A stretch of 15,660 nucleotides of DNA. It comes from Atopobium sp. (GTDB taxonomy: Bacteria > Actinomycetota > Coriobacteriia > Coriobacteriales > Atopobiaceae). Under the pieces are notes generated by a model. It saw only the letters and a list, made by a program, of their open reading frames with translations. It did not search any database and was not told the DNA's origin. Shown piece after piece: positions 6,345 to 14,018 of the stretch. Position 1 is the first letter of the stretch. Every line of letters starts with the position of its first letter. The DNA lies in contig JAHACE010000007.1 of NCBI GenBank assembly GCA_018376005.1, positions 1-15,660 of the forward strand. The letters are read 5' to 3'. Both the position numbers and the translations under genes were made by a program.

Positions 6345-6932
6345 ATGGCTTCATCCCACTCAACCCACGCAACAACCGCATCTTCTAACGGCTGGTCTAC
6401 CAAGAGAATTGCTATTCTCGCCATGCTTTGTGCAGCTGCTGCAATCAGCACCATGGTGCTTCAGTTCCCGCTTATTCCAGGCGTGACGTTTTTGAAGTAC
6501 GATCCATCGGGCGTCTTTGCCCTGCTCGCAGGCGTAGCTTTTGGCCCTGCCGCGGGCGCGATTGTCTCGGTGCTTCCCTACCTTCTGCACCTCACCACGG
6601 AGTCCGGAATTTACGGCACTATCATGGCAATCCTGGCAACGCTTACCTACGTTTTACCTATTTCGCTGATTGTGTATAACCGTTCCGAGAAGATCAAGCA
6701 GCTGGTACTTGCCCTCATTGTGGGCAGCGTAGTCAGTGTTGTTGCCTGCATTCTTGGCAACCTTGTAGTTACTCCAATCTATACCGGCATGAGTGTAGAA
6801 GCAGTAAGCGGACTGATCGTCCCAGCACTTCTCCCCTTTAACGTGGTGAAGGTTGCTATTAACAGCATCATCTTTGTTGTTATCATGCGCTCGGCTACCT
6901 CACTCTTTGAGAGCATCAAAGACGGTGAGTAA
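6345..6932 (+). CDS. ribU: Riboflavin ECF transporter substrate-binding protein RibU
   Basis: Membrane S component that binds riboflavin and works with the ECF module encoded next. The 195 residues have about six hydrophobic segments after a short Ser/Thr-rich N terminus. RibU-like motifs are FLKYDPSGVFALLAGVAFGP near residues 51-70 and LLPFNVVKVAINS near the C terminus. The ATG at 6345 is chosen because GGAG (6335-6338) lies 6 bases upstream; the in-frame ATG at 6324 belongs to the riboswitch GGATG motif. The FMN riboswitch upstream independently supports a flavin substrate. The end overlaps the next gene by 8 bases. Confidence 0.93.
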   Translation: MASSHSTHATTASSNGWSTKRIAILAMLCAAAAISTMVLQFPLIPGVTFLKYDPSGVFALLAGVAFGPAAGAIVSVLPYLLHLTTESGIYGTIMAILATLTYVLPISLIVYNRSEKIKQLVLALIVGSVVSVVACILGNLVVTPIYTGMSVEAVSGLIVPALLPFNVVKVAINSIIFVVIMRSATSLFESIKDGE

Positions 6933-8841
6933 CCTGGGCAACAATTCCCCTGATTTATACACGTCTGAAAGCGCCGCACAAACTCAGGACCTGCCTGTAG
7001 CTGCGACGCTTTTGGACGTGACCTTTGTGCACGCAAAAGGCGTGATTGCCCTCGATCATGTCTCATTCTCTATTCCCGCAGGTAAGCGTACCTGTATTGT
7101 TGGCGCAAACGGTTCGGGCAAGTCTACGGTTGCCTCAATTCTCTCTGGCCTTACCGCCCCTGACGAGGGAACTGTTACCTTTTTGGGAACCACCGTTGTC
7201 AACGACGGCCAGGTTGACTTTGAGGCATACAAGACCGTTCGTCCGCACCTCGGCCTGGTTTTCCAAAATCCTGAGGACCAGATTATTTGCAGCGTGGTCG
7301 CAGACGATATTGCCTTTGGTCTGGAGAACCTCCAAGTACCTAGCAATCAGATAACACCGCTGGTAGAACAGCAGATTACCCTTGGAACTCTCACCAAGTT
7401 TGCTTCCGAAAATCCGCAGATGCTCTCGGGCGGTCAGCAGCAACGCGTGGCAATCTCGGGCGCGCTGGTCATGAAGCCGCAAATCCTGATTCTTGACGAA
7501 CCTTCCGCAGCTCTTGACGTTGTTCATAGAAATAACGTTATGGGGCTTGTCGAGAAACTCCGTGCAGCTGGAAAGACTATTGTTCACGTAACGCATTTCA
7601 TGGACGAAATGGTTTCTGCTGACCACGTTATTGCCTTAGACGACGGTCGCGTGGCGTTTGAGGGAACACCTGAAGCCCTCTTTGAGCAGCACGAGCTAGT
7701 TGAATGCCTGCATCTTGAAGAGCCGTTTGCCTATCAGGTGGCGCATGCGCTCAACAACCGCGGAGTTGTCGTGTGCAAATCCCCTTCGGCTCAGCGCGTG
7801 CTTGACGAGCTGACGGGGCTTCTCGCCACAGCGCCGCAGGGCGAGAAGGGCGGCGTGGCTGAAAGCTGCGACGCGATGGCCGCGGGTTGTGACGGCGTGG
7901 CTACAGCCGACAGCGTGTCCGAACCAGCAGCGGTTTCTGTGCGCGACGTGACGTTCTCGTATCAGAAACCCGTGCTCAAAAACATCTCGGTTGACGTGCA
8001 AAAAGGCTCGCATGTTGCCGTGATTGGCTCAACTGGTTCCGGCAAGTCTACCCTGGCGCGCTTGATTTGCGCACTTGATACGCCTGACGCCGGTAGCCTC
8101 TGTGTAACTGGTTTGGATACTCGACAGAAGCAAAATCGCAGAAAACTTCACGGCATTGTTGGCTATGCCATGCAGCAACCGGAGCGCCAACTTTTTGCAC
8201 AAACGGTTGCTGAAGACGTGGCATTTGGTCCTACTAACCTGGGTCTTTCTGCCTGCGATGTAGCAAGTGCTGTGAATACTGCTCTGGAACTTGTGGGACT
8301 TTCTCATAAGGCAGACGCATCCCCTTTTGAGCTTTCTGGTGGTCAGCAGAGACTGTGCGCACTTGCAGGCGTTATTGCTATGCATCCAAAAGTACTTGTG
8401 CTCGATGAGCCTACCAGCGGACTTGACCCCTACTATTGCTCTGAGCTCAGAAAAATTATTAACTCCATTCTTGAAGATGGTTGTACCGTTATTGAGCTCA
8501 CACACTCGATGGAGGATGCGGCAGAAACTGACCAGATTATCGTACTTCATGAGGGTGACCTGGTTTTTTCAGGCTCGCCGCAACAAACATTTACTCATTT
8601 CTCAGAGGCAGAATTTCAGGAGCTTGGACTGGGCGTTCCTCATGCGCTTGTTTGGGCGCAACGTCTGTCCCACACTACGGGAATCAACCTGGGAGAACCC
8701 CTGACCTTATCTGAGCTGGTAGACACGCTGGTTGCTGCGTTGCCGACCAACTCTGGCGACGCGCGAGCCAGCGCCACACAGACTGATAACGCTGGACACG
8801 CCGACGACCTCTCGCAAGGAGATCCAAGCTATGGCGCTTAA
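6925..8841 (+). CDS. ecfA: ECF transporter ATPase, two fused ABC domains (EcfA1-EcfA2 type)
   Basis: Energises vitamin uptake by ATP hydrolysis on the inner face of the membrane. The 638 residues hold two complete ABC domains. Domain 1: Walker A GANGSGKST (60-68), Q loop QNPEDQ, signature LSGGQ (167-171), Walker B ending at Glu192, and a switch His in VTHFMDE. Domain 2: Walker A GSTGSGKST (368-376), Q loop QQPERQ, signature LSGGQ (470-474), Walker B ending at Glu495, and LTHSMED. In many Firmicutes these are two genes; here one chain carries both, joined by a Gly/Ala-rich linker. The GTG at 6925 overlaps the ribU stop and implies translational coupling; its ribosome site is weak. Upstream in-frame codons would lie inside ribU. 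Confidence 0.93.
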   Translation: MSNLGNNSPDLYTSESAAQTQDLPVAATLLDVTFVHAKGVIALDHVSFSIPAGKRTCIVGANGSGKSTVASILSGLTAPDEGTVTFLGTTVVNDGQVDFEAYKTVRPHLGLVFQNPEDQIICSVVADDIAFGLENLQVPSNQITPLVEQQITLGTLTKFASENPQMLSGGQQQRVAISGALVMKPQILILDEPSAALDVVHRNNVMGLVEKLRAAGKTIVHVTHFMDEMVSADHVIALDDGRVAFEGTPEALFEQHELVECLHLEEPFAYQVAHALNNRGVVVCKSPSAQRVLDELTGLLATAPQGEKGGVAESCDAMAAGCDGVATADSVSEPAAVSVRDVTFSYQKPVLKNISVDVQKGSHVAVIGSTGSGKSTLARLICALDTPDAGSLCVTGLDTRQKQNRRKLHGIVGYAMQQPERQLFAQTVAEDVAFGPTNLGLSACDVASAVNTALELVGLSHKADASPFELSGGQQRLCALAGVIAMHPKVLVLDEPTSGLDPYYCSELRKIINSILEDGCTVIELTHSMEDAAETDQIIVLHEGDLVFSGSPQQTFTHFSEAEFQELGLGVPHALVWAQRLSHTTGINLGEPLTLSELVDTLVAALPTNSGDARASATQTDNAGHADDLSQGDPSYGA

Positions 8842-9625
8842 GATTTCTGTGGGCCAGTACTATCACGGGAATTCACCCCTCCATAGGCTTAATCCCAACG
8901 TTAAATGCCTGGCCGCACTCTTTTTGATGCTCGCAACATTTTTTATCCGCAACGCGCCACAGCTTGCACTGCTGGTAGTAGGCGCGCTTTGCCTGCTGGC
9001 ACTTGCAAAAATCCCCGTCAAACAGGTACTTGTGTCTATCATCCCACTTGCCTGGCTGCTTATCTTCCTCTCGCTCTTCAACCTGTTGCTTACGCGAGAA
9101 GGAACTGTGCTTGTTTCCTGGTCAATCTTTATCATCACTGATGTGGGAGCATGGAGCGCTTTTCTCTACCCCGTGCGCATTTTAGCTGCAATTTTGATTG
9201 GTGCGTTGCTCCTGCTTACTACGACTCAAACGGATCTGGGTAATGCCTTTGAGGCAGCATGCTCGCCACTTTCTAAGATTGGTCTTCCTGGCAAAGAAAT
9301 TGCCATGATTTTCTCGCTTATGCTGCGCTTTATTCCAACACTTGCGGGCGACGCCGTGTCTATTTCCGAGGCTCAAACTGCTCGCGCAGGAGACGTTGCT
9401 TCAGGTTCGCTGCCCAAAAGACTCCGTGCGACCTTCTCCATTGTGGTAGCGCTTCTAGCCAGTTCGCTCAGGCATGCCAACAACCTTTCTAAGGCACTTG
9501 ACGCTCGACACTATGTAGCAGGGGCTTCTCGCACTCGTTGGCATCAGCCAACCTTTGGCGCTCGCGAGGCAATTGCCTTGGGCGCAACCGTTTGTTTTAT
9601 CGCCCTTATCTTTGTGCTGGCGTAA
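8831..9625 (+). CDS. ecfT: ECF transporter transmembrane protein EcfT
   Basis: Scaffold membrane subunit that links the S component to the ATPases. The 264 residues begin with SPLHRLNPNVK, typical of EcfT, followed by hydrophobic segments near residues 25-60, 70-90 and 115-145 and a last one at the C terminus. The two coupling-helix Ala-Arg motifs are present as AQTARAGD and ALDARHY; the usual final Gly is displaced in the first (ARAG) and is His in the second (ARH). AAGGAG (8816-8821) lies nine bases before the ATG. The start overlaps the ATPase gene by 11 bases, completing a ribU-ecfA-ecfT operon. No clear terminator follows. Confidence 0.93.
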   Translation: MALKISVGQYYHGNSPLHRLNPNVKCLAALFLMLATFFIRNAPQLALLVVGALCLLALAKIPVKQVLVSIIPLAWLLIFLSLFNLLLTREGTVLVSWSIFIITDVGAWSAFLYPVRILAAILIGALLLLTTTQTDLGNAFEAACSPLSKIGLPGKEIAMIFSLMLRFIPTLAGDAVSISEAQTARAGDVASGSLPKRLRATFSIVVALLASSLRHANNLSKALDARHYVAGASRTRWHQPTFGAREAIALGATVCFIALIFVLA

Positions 9626-9766
9626 AACTTTTAACTAAATAATCTGTATTTTTAACGCTCTGTTACAACCCATTTTTCTTTTCTCGACAACCGCCAATTT
9701 GGCCACCTAAGTAACGTACAATAAAGCCAGTAAAAGCGTAAAAGGCTTGCATTGAAAGGTGGCCCC
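9626..9766 (+). promoter_or_regulatory. ecfT-purL intergenic region with palindrome and possible promoter
   Basis: GCCAATTTGGC (9693-9703) is a perfect 11-base palindrome. A possible -10 box TACAAT (9717-9722) lies 14 bases downstream, with no clear -35. The 9-mer ATTTGGCCA (9697-9705) also occurs in the inverted repeat upstream of enolase (1451-1459). Confidence 0.3.
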
Positions 9767-12700
9767 ATGGTCCTGCGCGTCTACGTCCAAAGAAAATCTG
9801 GTTTCGAGGGCGAGGCAAAAGCCCTGCTCAAAGAAGTGAAAGACCTTCTTGGTATTACCGAGTTACAACGCATTGACCTACTTAACCGCTATGATGTTGA
9901 GGGAATTTCAGAGGAACTCTTTGAGTCCTGTATCCCCACCGTTTTTTCAGAGCCACAGTCCGATCTTGCCAGCCGTACCATGCCAGAGTTTTCTTCTGAA
10001 GGTGCGGCTGTTCATACGTTTGCTGTTGAGTTTTTGCCTGGCCAGTTTGACCAGCGCGCAGACTCTGCGGCTGAATGCGTGCAGCTCATCAGCCAGGGAG
10101 AGCGTCCACTTGTGCGCTCTGCTCGTCTTTACGTGCTAACCGGAAACCTCACAGAGGCAGACGTTGCCGCCATCAAAAACTACCTCATCAACCCCGTTGA
10201 AGCTCGCGAGGCTTCCCTTGAGCTGCCCGAGACCCTCAAGATTTCCATTCCAGAGCCTGCTGACGTAGAGGTTCTTGAGGGCTTTAACGCTCTTGACCAG
10301 GATAGCCTCAAGGAGTTCATTGTTTCTCACGGCCTTGCTATGGACCTGGCTGACCTCACCTTTTGCCAGCAGTACTTCACCAAAGAGCAACGCGATCCTA
10401 CCATCACTGAGATTCGCGTCATTGACACCTACTGGTCTGACCACTGCCGCCATACTACCTTCAACACCGGAATTACCGGCGTGCAGATTGATGATGACCT
10501 GATAAAGGCCGCGTTTGAAAAGTACCTCTCCATGCGCAAAGAGCTTGGGCGAGAAGATCGTGCCGTCTCTCTTTGGGACATGGCAACTATTGGTGCAAAG
10601 TACCTTCGCGAGAAGGGCGTTCTCACCAATCTTGATAAGTCAGAAGAAATCAACGCCTGCACCGTAAAAGTCAAGGTAGACGTTGACGGCAAAGACGAAG
10701 ACTGGCTTTTCCTCTTCAAGAACGAGACTCACAACCATCCAACCGAGATTGAGCCTTTTGGTGGCGCAGCTACCTGCATCGGTGGCGCTATCCGCGACCC
10801 TCTTTCTGGCCGCAGCTATGTCTACCAGGCAATGCGCGTCACGGGCGCTGCAGACCCAACCGTTCCTGTTTCCCAGACGCTTCCTGGAAAGCTTCCTCAG
10901 CGCACCATTGTGCGCACGGCAGCGGCAGGTTATTCCAGCTACGGCAACCAGATTGGCCTTGCTACCGGCCAGGTTTCTGAGCTCTACCACCCAGGGTACG
11001 TTGCAAAACGCATGGAGATTGGTGCTGTTGTAGGCGCAACTCCTCAAAGCCACGTTCGCCGCGAGCGTCCAGAAGATGGCGATATCATCGTTCTTCTCGG
11101 CGGCCGCACTGGTCGCGACGGCATTGGCGGCGCAACCGGTTCCTCCAAGGCCCACGACGCTGGCTCCATTGAGCGCGACGGTGCCGAGGTCCAGAAGGGC
11201 AACGCCCCTGTTGAGCGCAAGCTTCAGCGTCTCTTCCGCCGTGAAGACGCTTGCAAACTCATTAAGCGCTGCAACGACTTTGGTGCAGGCGGTGTCTCTG
11301 TTGCTATTGGCGAGCTCGCCGACGGCCTTGACATCAACCTGGACGCTGTCCCTAAGAAGTATGACGGCCTTGATGGCACTGAGCTGGCAATCTCCGAGTC
11401 TCAGGAGCGTATGGCCGTTGCGCTTGAGGCAAAAGACGTCGATCAGTTCTGCGCATACGCCCGCGAGGAAAACCTTGAGGCAACCATTGTGGCAACAGTC
11501 ACCGAGGACCCTCGCCTGGTCATGCGCTGGCGCGGTCAAAAGATTGTCAATATTAGCCGCGCATTTCTCGCCTCAAACGGCGCACCTAAATCAATCACCG
11601 TGCGCCTGGCCAAGCCTCTTGCCTACCAGCGCACCTGGGCAGGCACAACTCTTGGCGAGAAACTCCACTCGCTGGTACGCGATCTAAACGTCGCATCCAA
11701 CAAGGGCCTCTCCGAGCGCTTTGACTCTACCATTGGCGCAGGTACCGTCCTCATGCCATTCGGTGGCGCTCGCCAGCTAACCCCTGCCCTTTCTATGGTG
11801 GCTAAGCTTCCTGTTATGGGCCAGACCAATACGGTCTCGGGCATGGCTTGGGGCTTTAACCCCTACCTCATGGAAGCCGACCAGTTCCGCGGCGCCTACC
11901 TTTCTGTTGTTGAGTCCGTTTCCAAGCTGGTTGCTACCGGCTTTAAGTACCAGGACCTCTACCTCACCTTCCAGGAGTACTTCGAGAAGCTCGGTCAGAA
12001 TCCTAACCGTTGGGGCAAGCCAGCCGCGGCTCTTCTCGGCGCGCTGATGGCACAGGTCAACCTTGGTCTTGCAGCTGTCGGAGGCAAGGACTCCATGTCC
12101 GGTACCTTTGAGGACCTGGACGTTCCACCAACGCTGGTTTCGTTTGCTACCGGCCTTACCAAGGTGGACAAGATTGTCTCCAACGAGTTCAAGGGTGCAG
12201 GTCACAGACTCATCTCTATTGTCCCATCCTACGACGAGAGTGGTCTTCTCCCCGACAACGACTCCCTGCTCGCCGCATACAAGCTGGTCAACACTCTGGT
12301 CCAGTCCAAGAGCGCACTTGCCATCACCACGCCAGGTTACGGCGGCGTGGCCGAGGCTCTCTTCAAGAGCTGCCTGGGCAACAAGCTGGGCGTTGAGCTG
12401 GTCCCAGAGATTTCTGCCGACGCGCTCTTCTCGCCAAGCTACGGCACCTTCATCGTTGAGCTGGCAGACGGCGTATCCGTTGACGATGTCGACGGCGTGT
12501 GCGTTGCTCCTCTGGGCGTCACCACGTCCGAGTACGTCTTTAGCGCGTGTGGCGAGAAGATCGACCTCTCCGAGCTCCAGGAAGCATGGGAGCGCCCACT
12601 TGAGGAGGTCTTCCCCTACCGCGGAGGCTCCGACGAGGCTGTGAAGAAAATCAGCTTCGACGGTGCATCCACACGACACTCCTATGCTGGTCCAGCCCTT

Positions 12701-13522
12701 ATCGCACCTGCTCGCCCACGCGTCATCATCCCCGTATTCCCTGGCAACAACTGCGAATACGACGTCGCGCGCGCCTTTGAGCGTGCGGGCGCTGACCCAA
12801 CCACGCTGATCATCAATAACCTGACTCCTCAGGACATTGTTGAGTCCGCAAATGCGCTGGCAGAGTCTATCAAGAAGAGCCAGATTGTCATGATTCCAGG
12901 CGGTTTCTCTGGCGGAGACGAGCCAGACGGATCAGCTAAGTTTATCTGCGCCCTCTTCCGCGCACCTCAGGTTACCGAGGCTGTTCGCGAGCTTCTGCAG
13001 CAGCGTGATGGCCTTATGCTGGGCATCTGCAACGGCTTCCAGGCACTCATCAAGCTGGGCCTTGTTCCTTACGGCGATATCCGACCCATGGATGACACCT
13101 GCCCAACGCTGACGTTCAACACCATCGGCCGCCACCAGAGCCAGCTTGTCCGTACCAGCGTTGCATCCACGATGTCGCCATGGCTCTCCAAGTGCGCGCT
13201 TGGCGACATCCACACCATCGCAATCAGCCACGGAGAAGGTCGTTTTGTTGCCTCCGACGAGCTGCTTGAGACGCTCAAGGCCAACGGCCAGATTGCAACG
13301 CAGTACGTTGACGCAACAGGCACTCCAAGCATGGACTTCTCCGTTAACCCTAACGGCTCCGTCCTGGCTATCGAGGGCATTACCAGCCCCGATGGTCGCG
13401 TCCTGGGCAAGATGGGTCACACGGAGCGCTCCGGTGCAGGCCTCTACAAGAACATCCCCGAGCTCACCGCCGGCGACCAGTTCCAGCCTCTCATCGAGGG
13501 CGGCGTCGAGTACTTCAAGTAA
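9767..13522 (+). CDS. purL: Phosphoribosylformylglycinamidine synthase, single chain with glutaminase domain
   Basis: Makes FGAM from FGAR, glutamine and ATP, the fourth step of purine synthesis, in the cytoplasm. The 1251 residues join all parts: an N-terminal PurS-like segment (1-90), a linker with YWSDHCRHTTF (222-232), duplicated synthetase halves with ETHNHP (320-325; His322, His324) and GGKDSMSGTF in the second half, and a class I glutaminase domain from about 985. There the nucleophile is Cys1088 (GICNGFQ) and the probable His/Glu pair is 1218/1220 (GHTER); HGEGRF is at 1155-1160. It is the long PurL-PurQ fused form, not the separate purS/purQ/purL set. AAAGG (9755-9759) supports the ATG at 9767; a TTG at 9752 overlaps that site. 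No other purine genes are adjacent. Confidence 0.97.
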   Translation: MVLRVYVQRKSGFEGEAKALLKEVKDLLGITELQRIDLLNRYDVEGISEELFESCIPTVFSEPQSDLASRTMPEFSSEGAAVHTFAVEFLPGQFDQRADSAAECVQLISQGERPLVRSARLYVLTGNLTEADVAAIKNYLINPVEAREASLELPETLKISIPEPADVEVLEGFNALDQDSLKEFIVSHGLAMDLADLTFCQQYFTKEQRDPTITEIRVIDTYWSDHCRHTTFNTGITGVQIDDDLIKAAFEKYLSMRKELGREDRAVSLWDMATIGAKYLREKGVLTNLDKSEEINACTVKVKVDVDGKDEDWLFLFKNETHNHPTEIEPFGGAATCIGGAIRDPLSGRSYVYQAMRVTGAADPTVPVSQTLPGKLPQRTIVRTAAAGYSSYGNQIGLATGQVSELYHPGYVAKRMEIGAVVGATPQSHVRRERPEDGDIIVLLGGRTGRDGIGGATGSSKAHDAGSIERDGAEVQKGNAPVERKLQRLFRREDACKLIKRCNDFGAGGVSVAIGELADGLDINLDAVPKKYDGLDGTELAISESQERMAVALEAKDVDQFCAYAREENLEATIVATVTEDPRLVMRWRGQKIVNISRAFLASNGAPKSITVRLAKPLAYQRTWAGTTLGEKLHSLVRDLNVASNKGLSERFDSTIGAGTVLMPFGGARQLTPALSMVAKLPVMGQTNTVSGMAWGFNPYLMEADQFRGAYLSVVESVSKLVATGFKYQDLYLTFQEYFEKLGQNPNRWGKPAAALLGALMAQVNLGLAAVGGKDSMSGTFEDLDVPPTLVSFATGLTKVDKIVSNEFKGAGHRLISIVPSYDESGLLPDNDSLLAAYKLVNTLVQSKSALAITTPGYGGVAEALFKSCLGNKLGVELVPEISADALFSPSYGTFIVELADGVSVDDVDGVCVAPLGVTTSEYVFSACGEKIDLSELQEAWERPLEEVFPYRGGSDEAVKKISFDGASTRHSYAGPALIAPARPRVIIPVFPGNNCEYDVARAFERAGADPTTLIINNLTPQDIVESANALAESIKKSQIVMIPGGFSGGDEPDGSAKFICALFRAPQVTEAVRELLQQRDGLMLGICNGFQALIKLGLVPYGDIRPMDDTCPTLTFNTIGRHQSQLVRTSVASTMSPWLSKCALGDIHTIAISHGEGRFVASDELLETLKANGQIATQYVDATGTPSMDFSVNPNGSVLAIEGITSPDGRVLGKMGHTERSGAGLYKNIPELTAGDQFQPLIEGGVEYFK

Positions 13523-13551
13523 GGCGCGGCGGGCGGCACGAGCTGAGTGTG

Positions 13552-13675
13552 AGCCTGCTGCAAGCCTGATTTTCTCGCCAAGTCTGAACGATTTGCCGGA
13601 AAAGCGCACCATATCTGAGCTATTTGCCGGTTTTTCTCGCCAAGTCTGAGCGAATTTACTCAGACATGGTGGGGT
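13552..13675. repeat. Degenerate 31-bp tandem repeats downstream of purL
   Basis: TTTTCTCGCCAAGTCTGA occurs at 13570-13587 and again at 13632-13649, 62 bases on. TCTGARCKATTTGCCGG occurs at 13583-13599 and 13614-13630, 31 bases apart, with a decayed third copy at 13645. Units starting with GCC lie at 13564, 13595 and 13626. On the minus strand the core reads GGCGAGAAAA, as in the 22-bp array at 5995-6082. No supported gene. Confidence 0.8.
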
Positions 13676-13719
13676 TTTCAGGCTCGCAAAATTTGGAGAC
13701 AGCACCCTAGTTAGAACGA

Positions 13720-13837
13720 GCCTGATCTCTGCAAAGAATCTGTAACTTCTGCCTAAATAAGTAAAAGAATCGGTGGATTTGCCTGATTTTGTCAAAGAAT
13801 CGGTACCTCAAATACAGATTCTTTGCACTTTTTAGGC
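13720..13837. repeat. Three direct and one inverted copy of a 30-31-bp repeat
   Basis: Direct units start at 13720, 13751 and 13781 (spacing 31 and 30), each GCCT followed by AAAGAATCKGT. An inverted unit lies at 13813-13837. Its TACAGATTCTTTGCA (13813-13827) is the exact complement of TGCAAAGAATCTGTA (13730-13744) in unit 1, giving a 15-bp stem with a 68-base loop, followed by TTTTT (13829-13833). It might terminate purL transcripts. The unit starts stay in near phase with the array at 13564. Confidence 0.85.
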
Positions 13838-13880
13838 GCGCATAGTGAACGTTAGGTTCGCATAGTGAACGTCAGGCGCG
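13834..13880. repeat. 20-bp tandem repeat upstream of galE
   Basis: Two 20-base units (13834-13853, 13854-13873) share CGCATAGTGAACGT and differ at three positions. A partial third unit, AGGCGCGC, starts at 13874. They abut the inverted repeat unit that ends at 13837. Confidence 0.85.
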
Positions 13881-13901
13881 CGATGCCAGAAAGGAGTACT
13901 T

Positions 13902-13951
13902 GCCGAGAAACCCGTGCGCCCGCACGCGCACCTGGCGAGAAACCCGCGTGC
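13902..13951. repeat. Repeated GCGAGAAACCCG motif upstream of galE
   Basis: GCCGAGAAACCCGTGC (13902-13917) and GGCGAGAAACCCGCGTGC (13934-13951) lie 32 bases apart. The second shares 14 identical bases with the minus strand at 3126-3139, 10 kb away. Confidence 0.7.
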
Positions 13952-13982
13952 TCGTACCGCACAACGCTGCGCAGAAAAGCCG

Positions 13983-14013
13983 TATACTTATGACGATATA
14001 GTCTACGAAAGGA
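13983..14013 (+). promoter_or_regulatory. Possible galE promoter and ribosome binding site
   Basis: TATACT (13983-13988) is a candidate -10 box 30 bases before the start; TATAGT (13997-14002) is a second candidate but leaves almost no leader. Neither has a clear -35. AAAGGA (14008-14013) is the ribosome site for the ATG at 14019. Confidence 0.4.
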
Positions 14014-14018
14014 TTGAT

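Noticed and set aside
12932..13795. 287-codon minus-strand frame opposite the end of purL
   Set aside because: Shadow of purL extended into repeat DNA; no known family features.
13564..13837. CRISPR array
   Set aside because: Step near 31 bases looks CRISPR-like, but repeats run head to tail with no unique spacers, they are degenerate, and no cas gene is in view.
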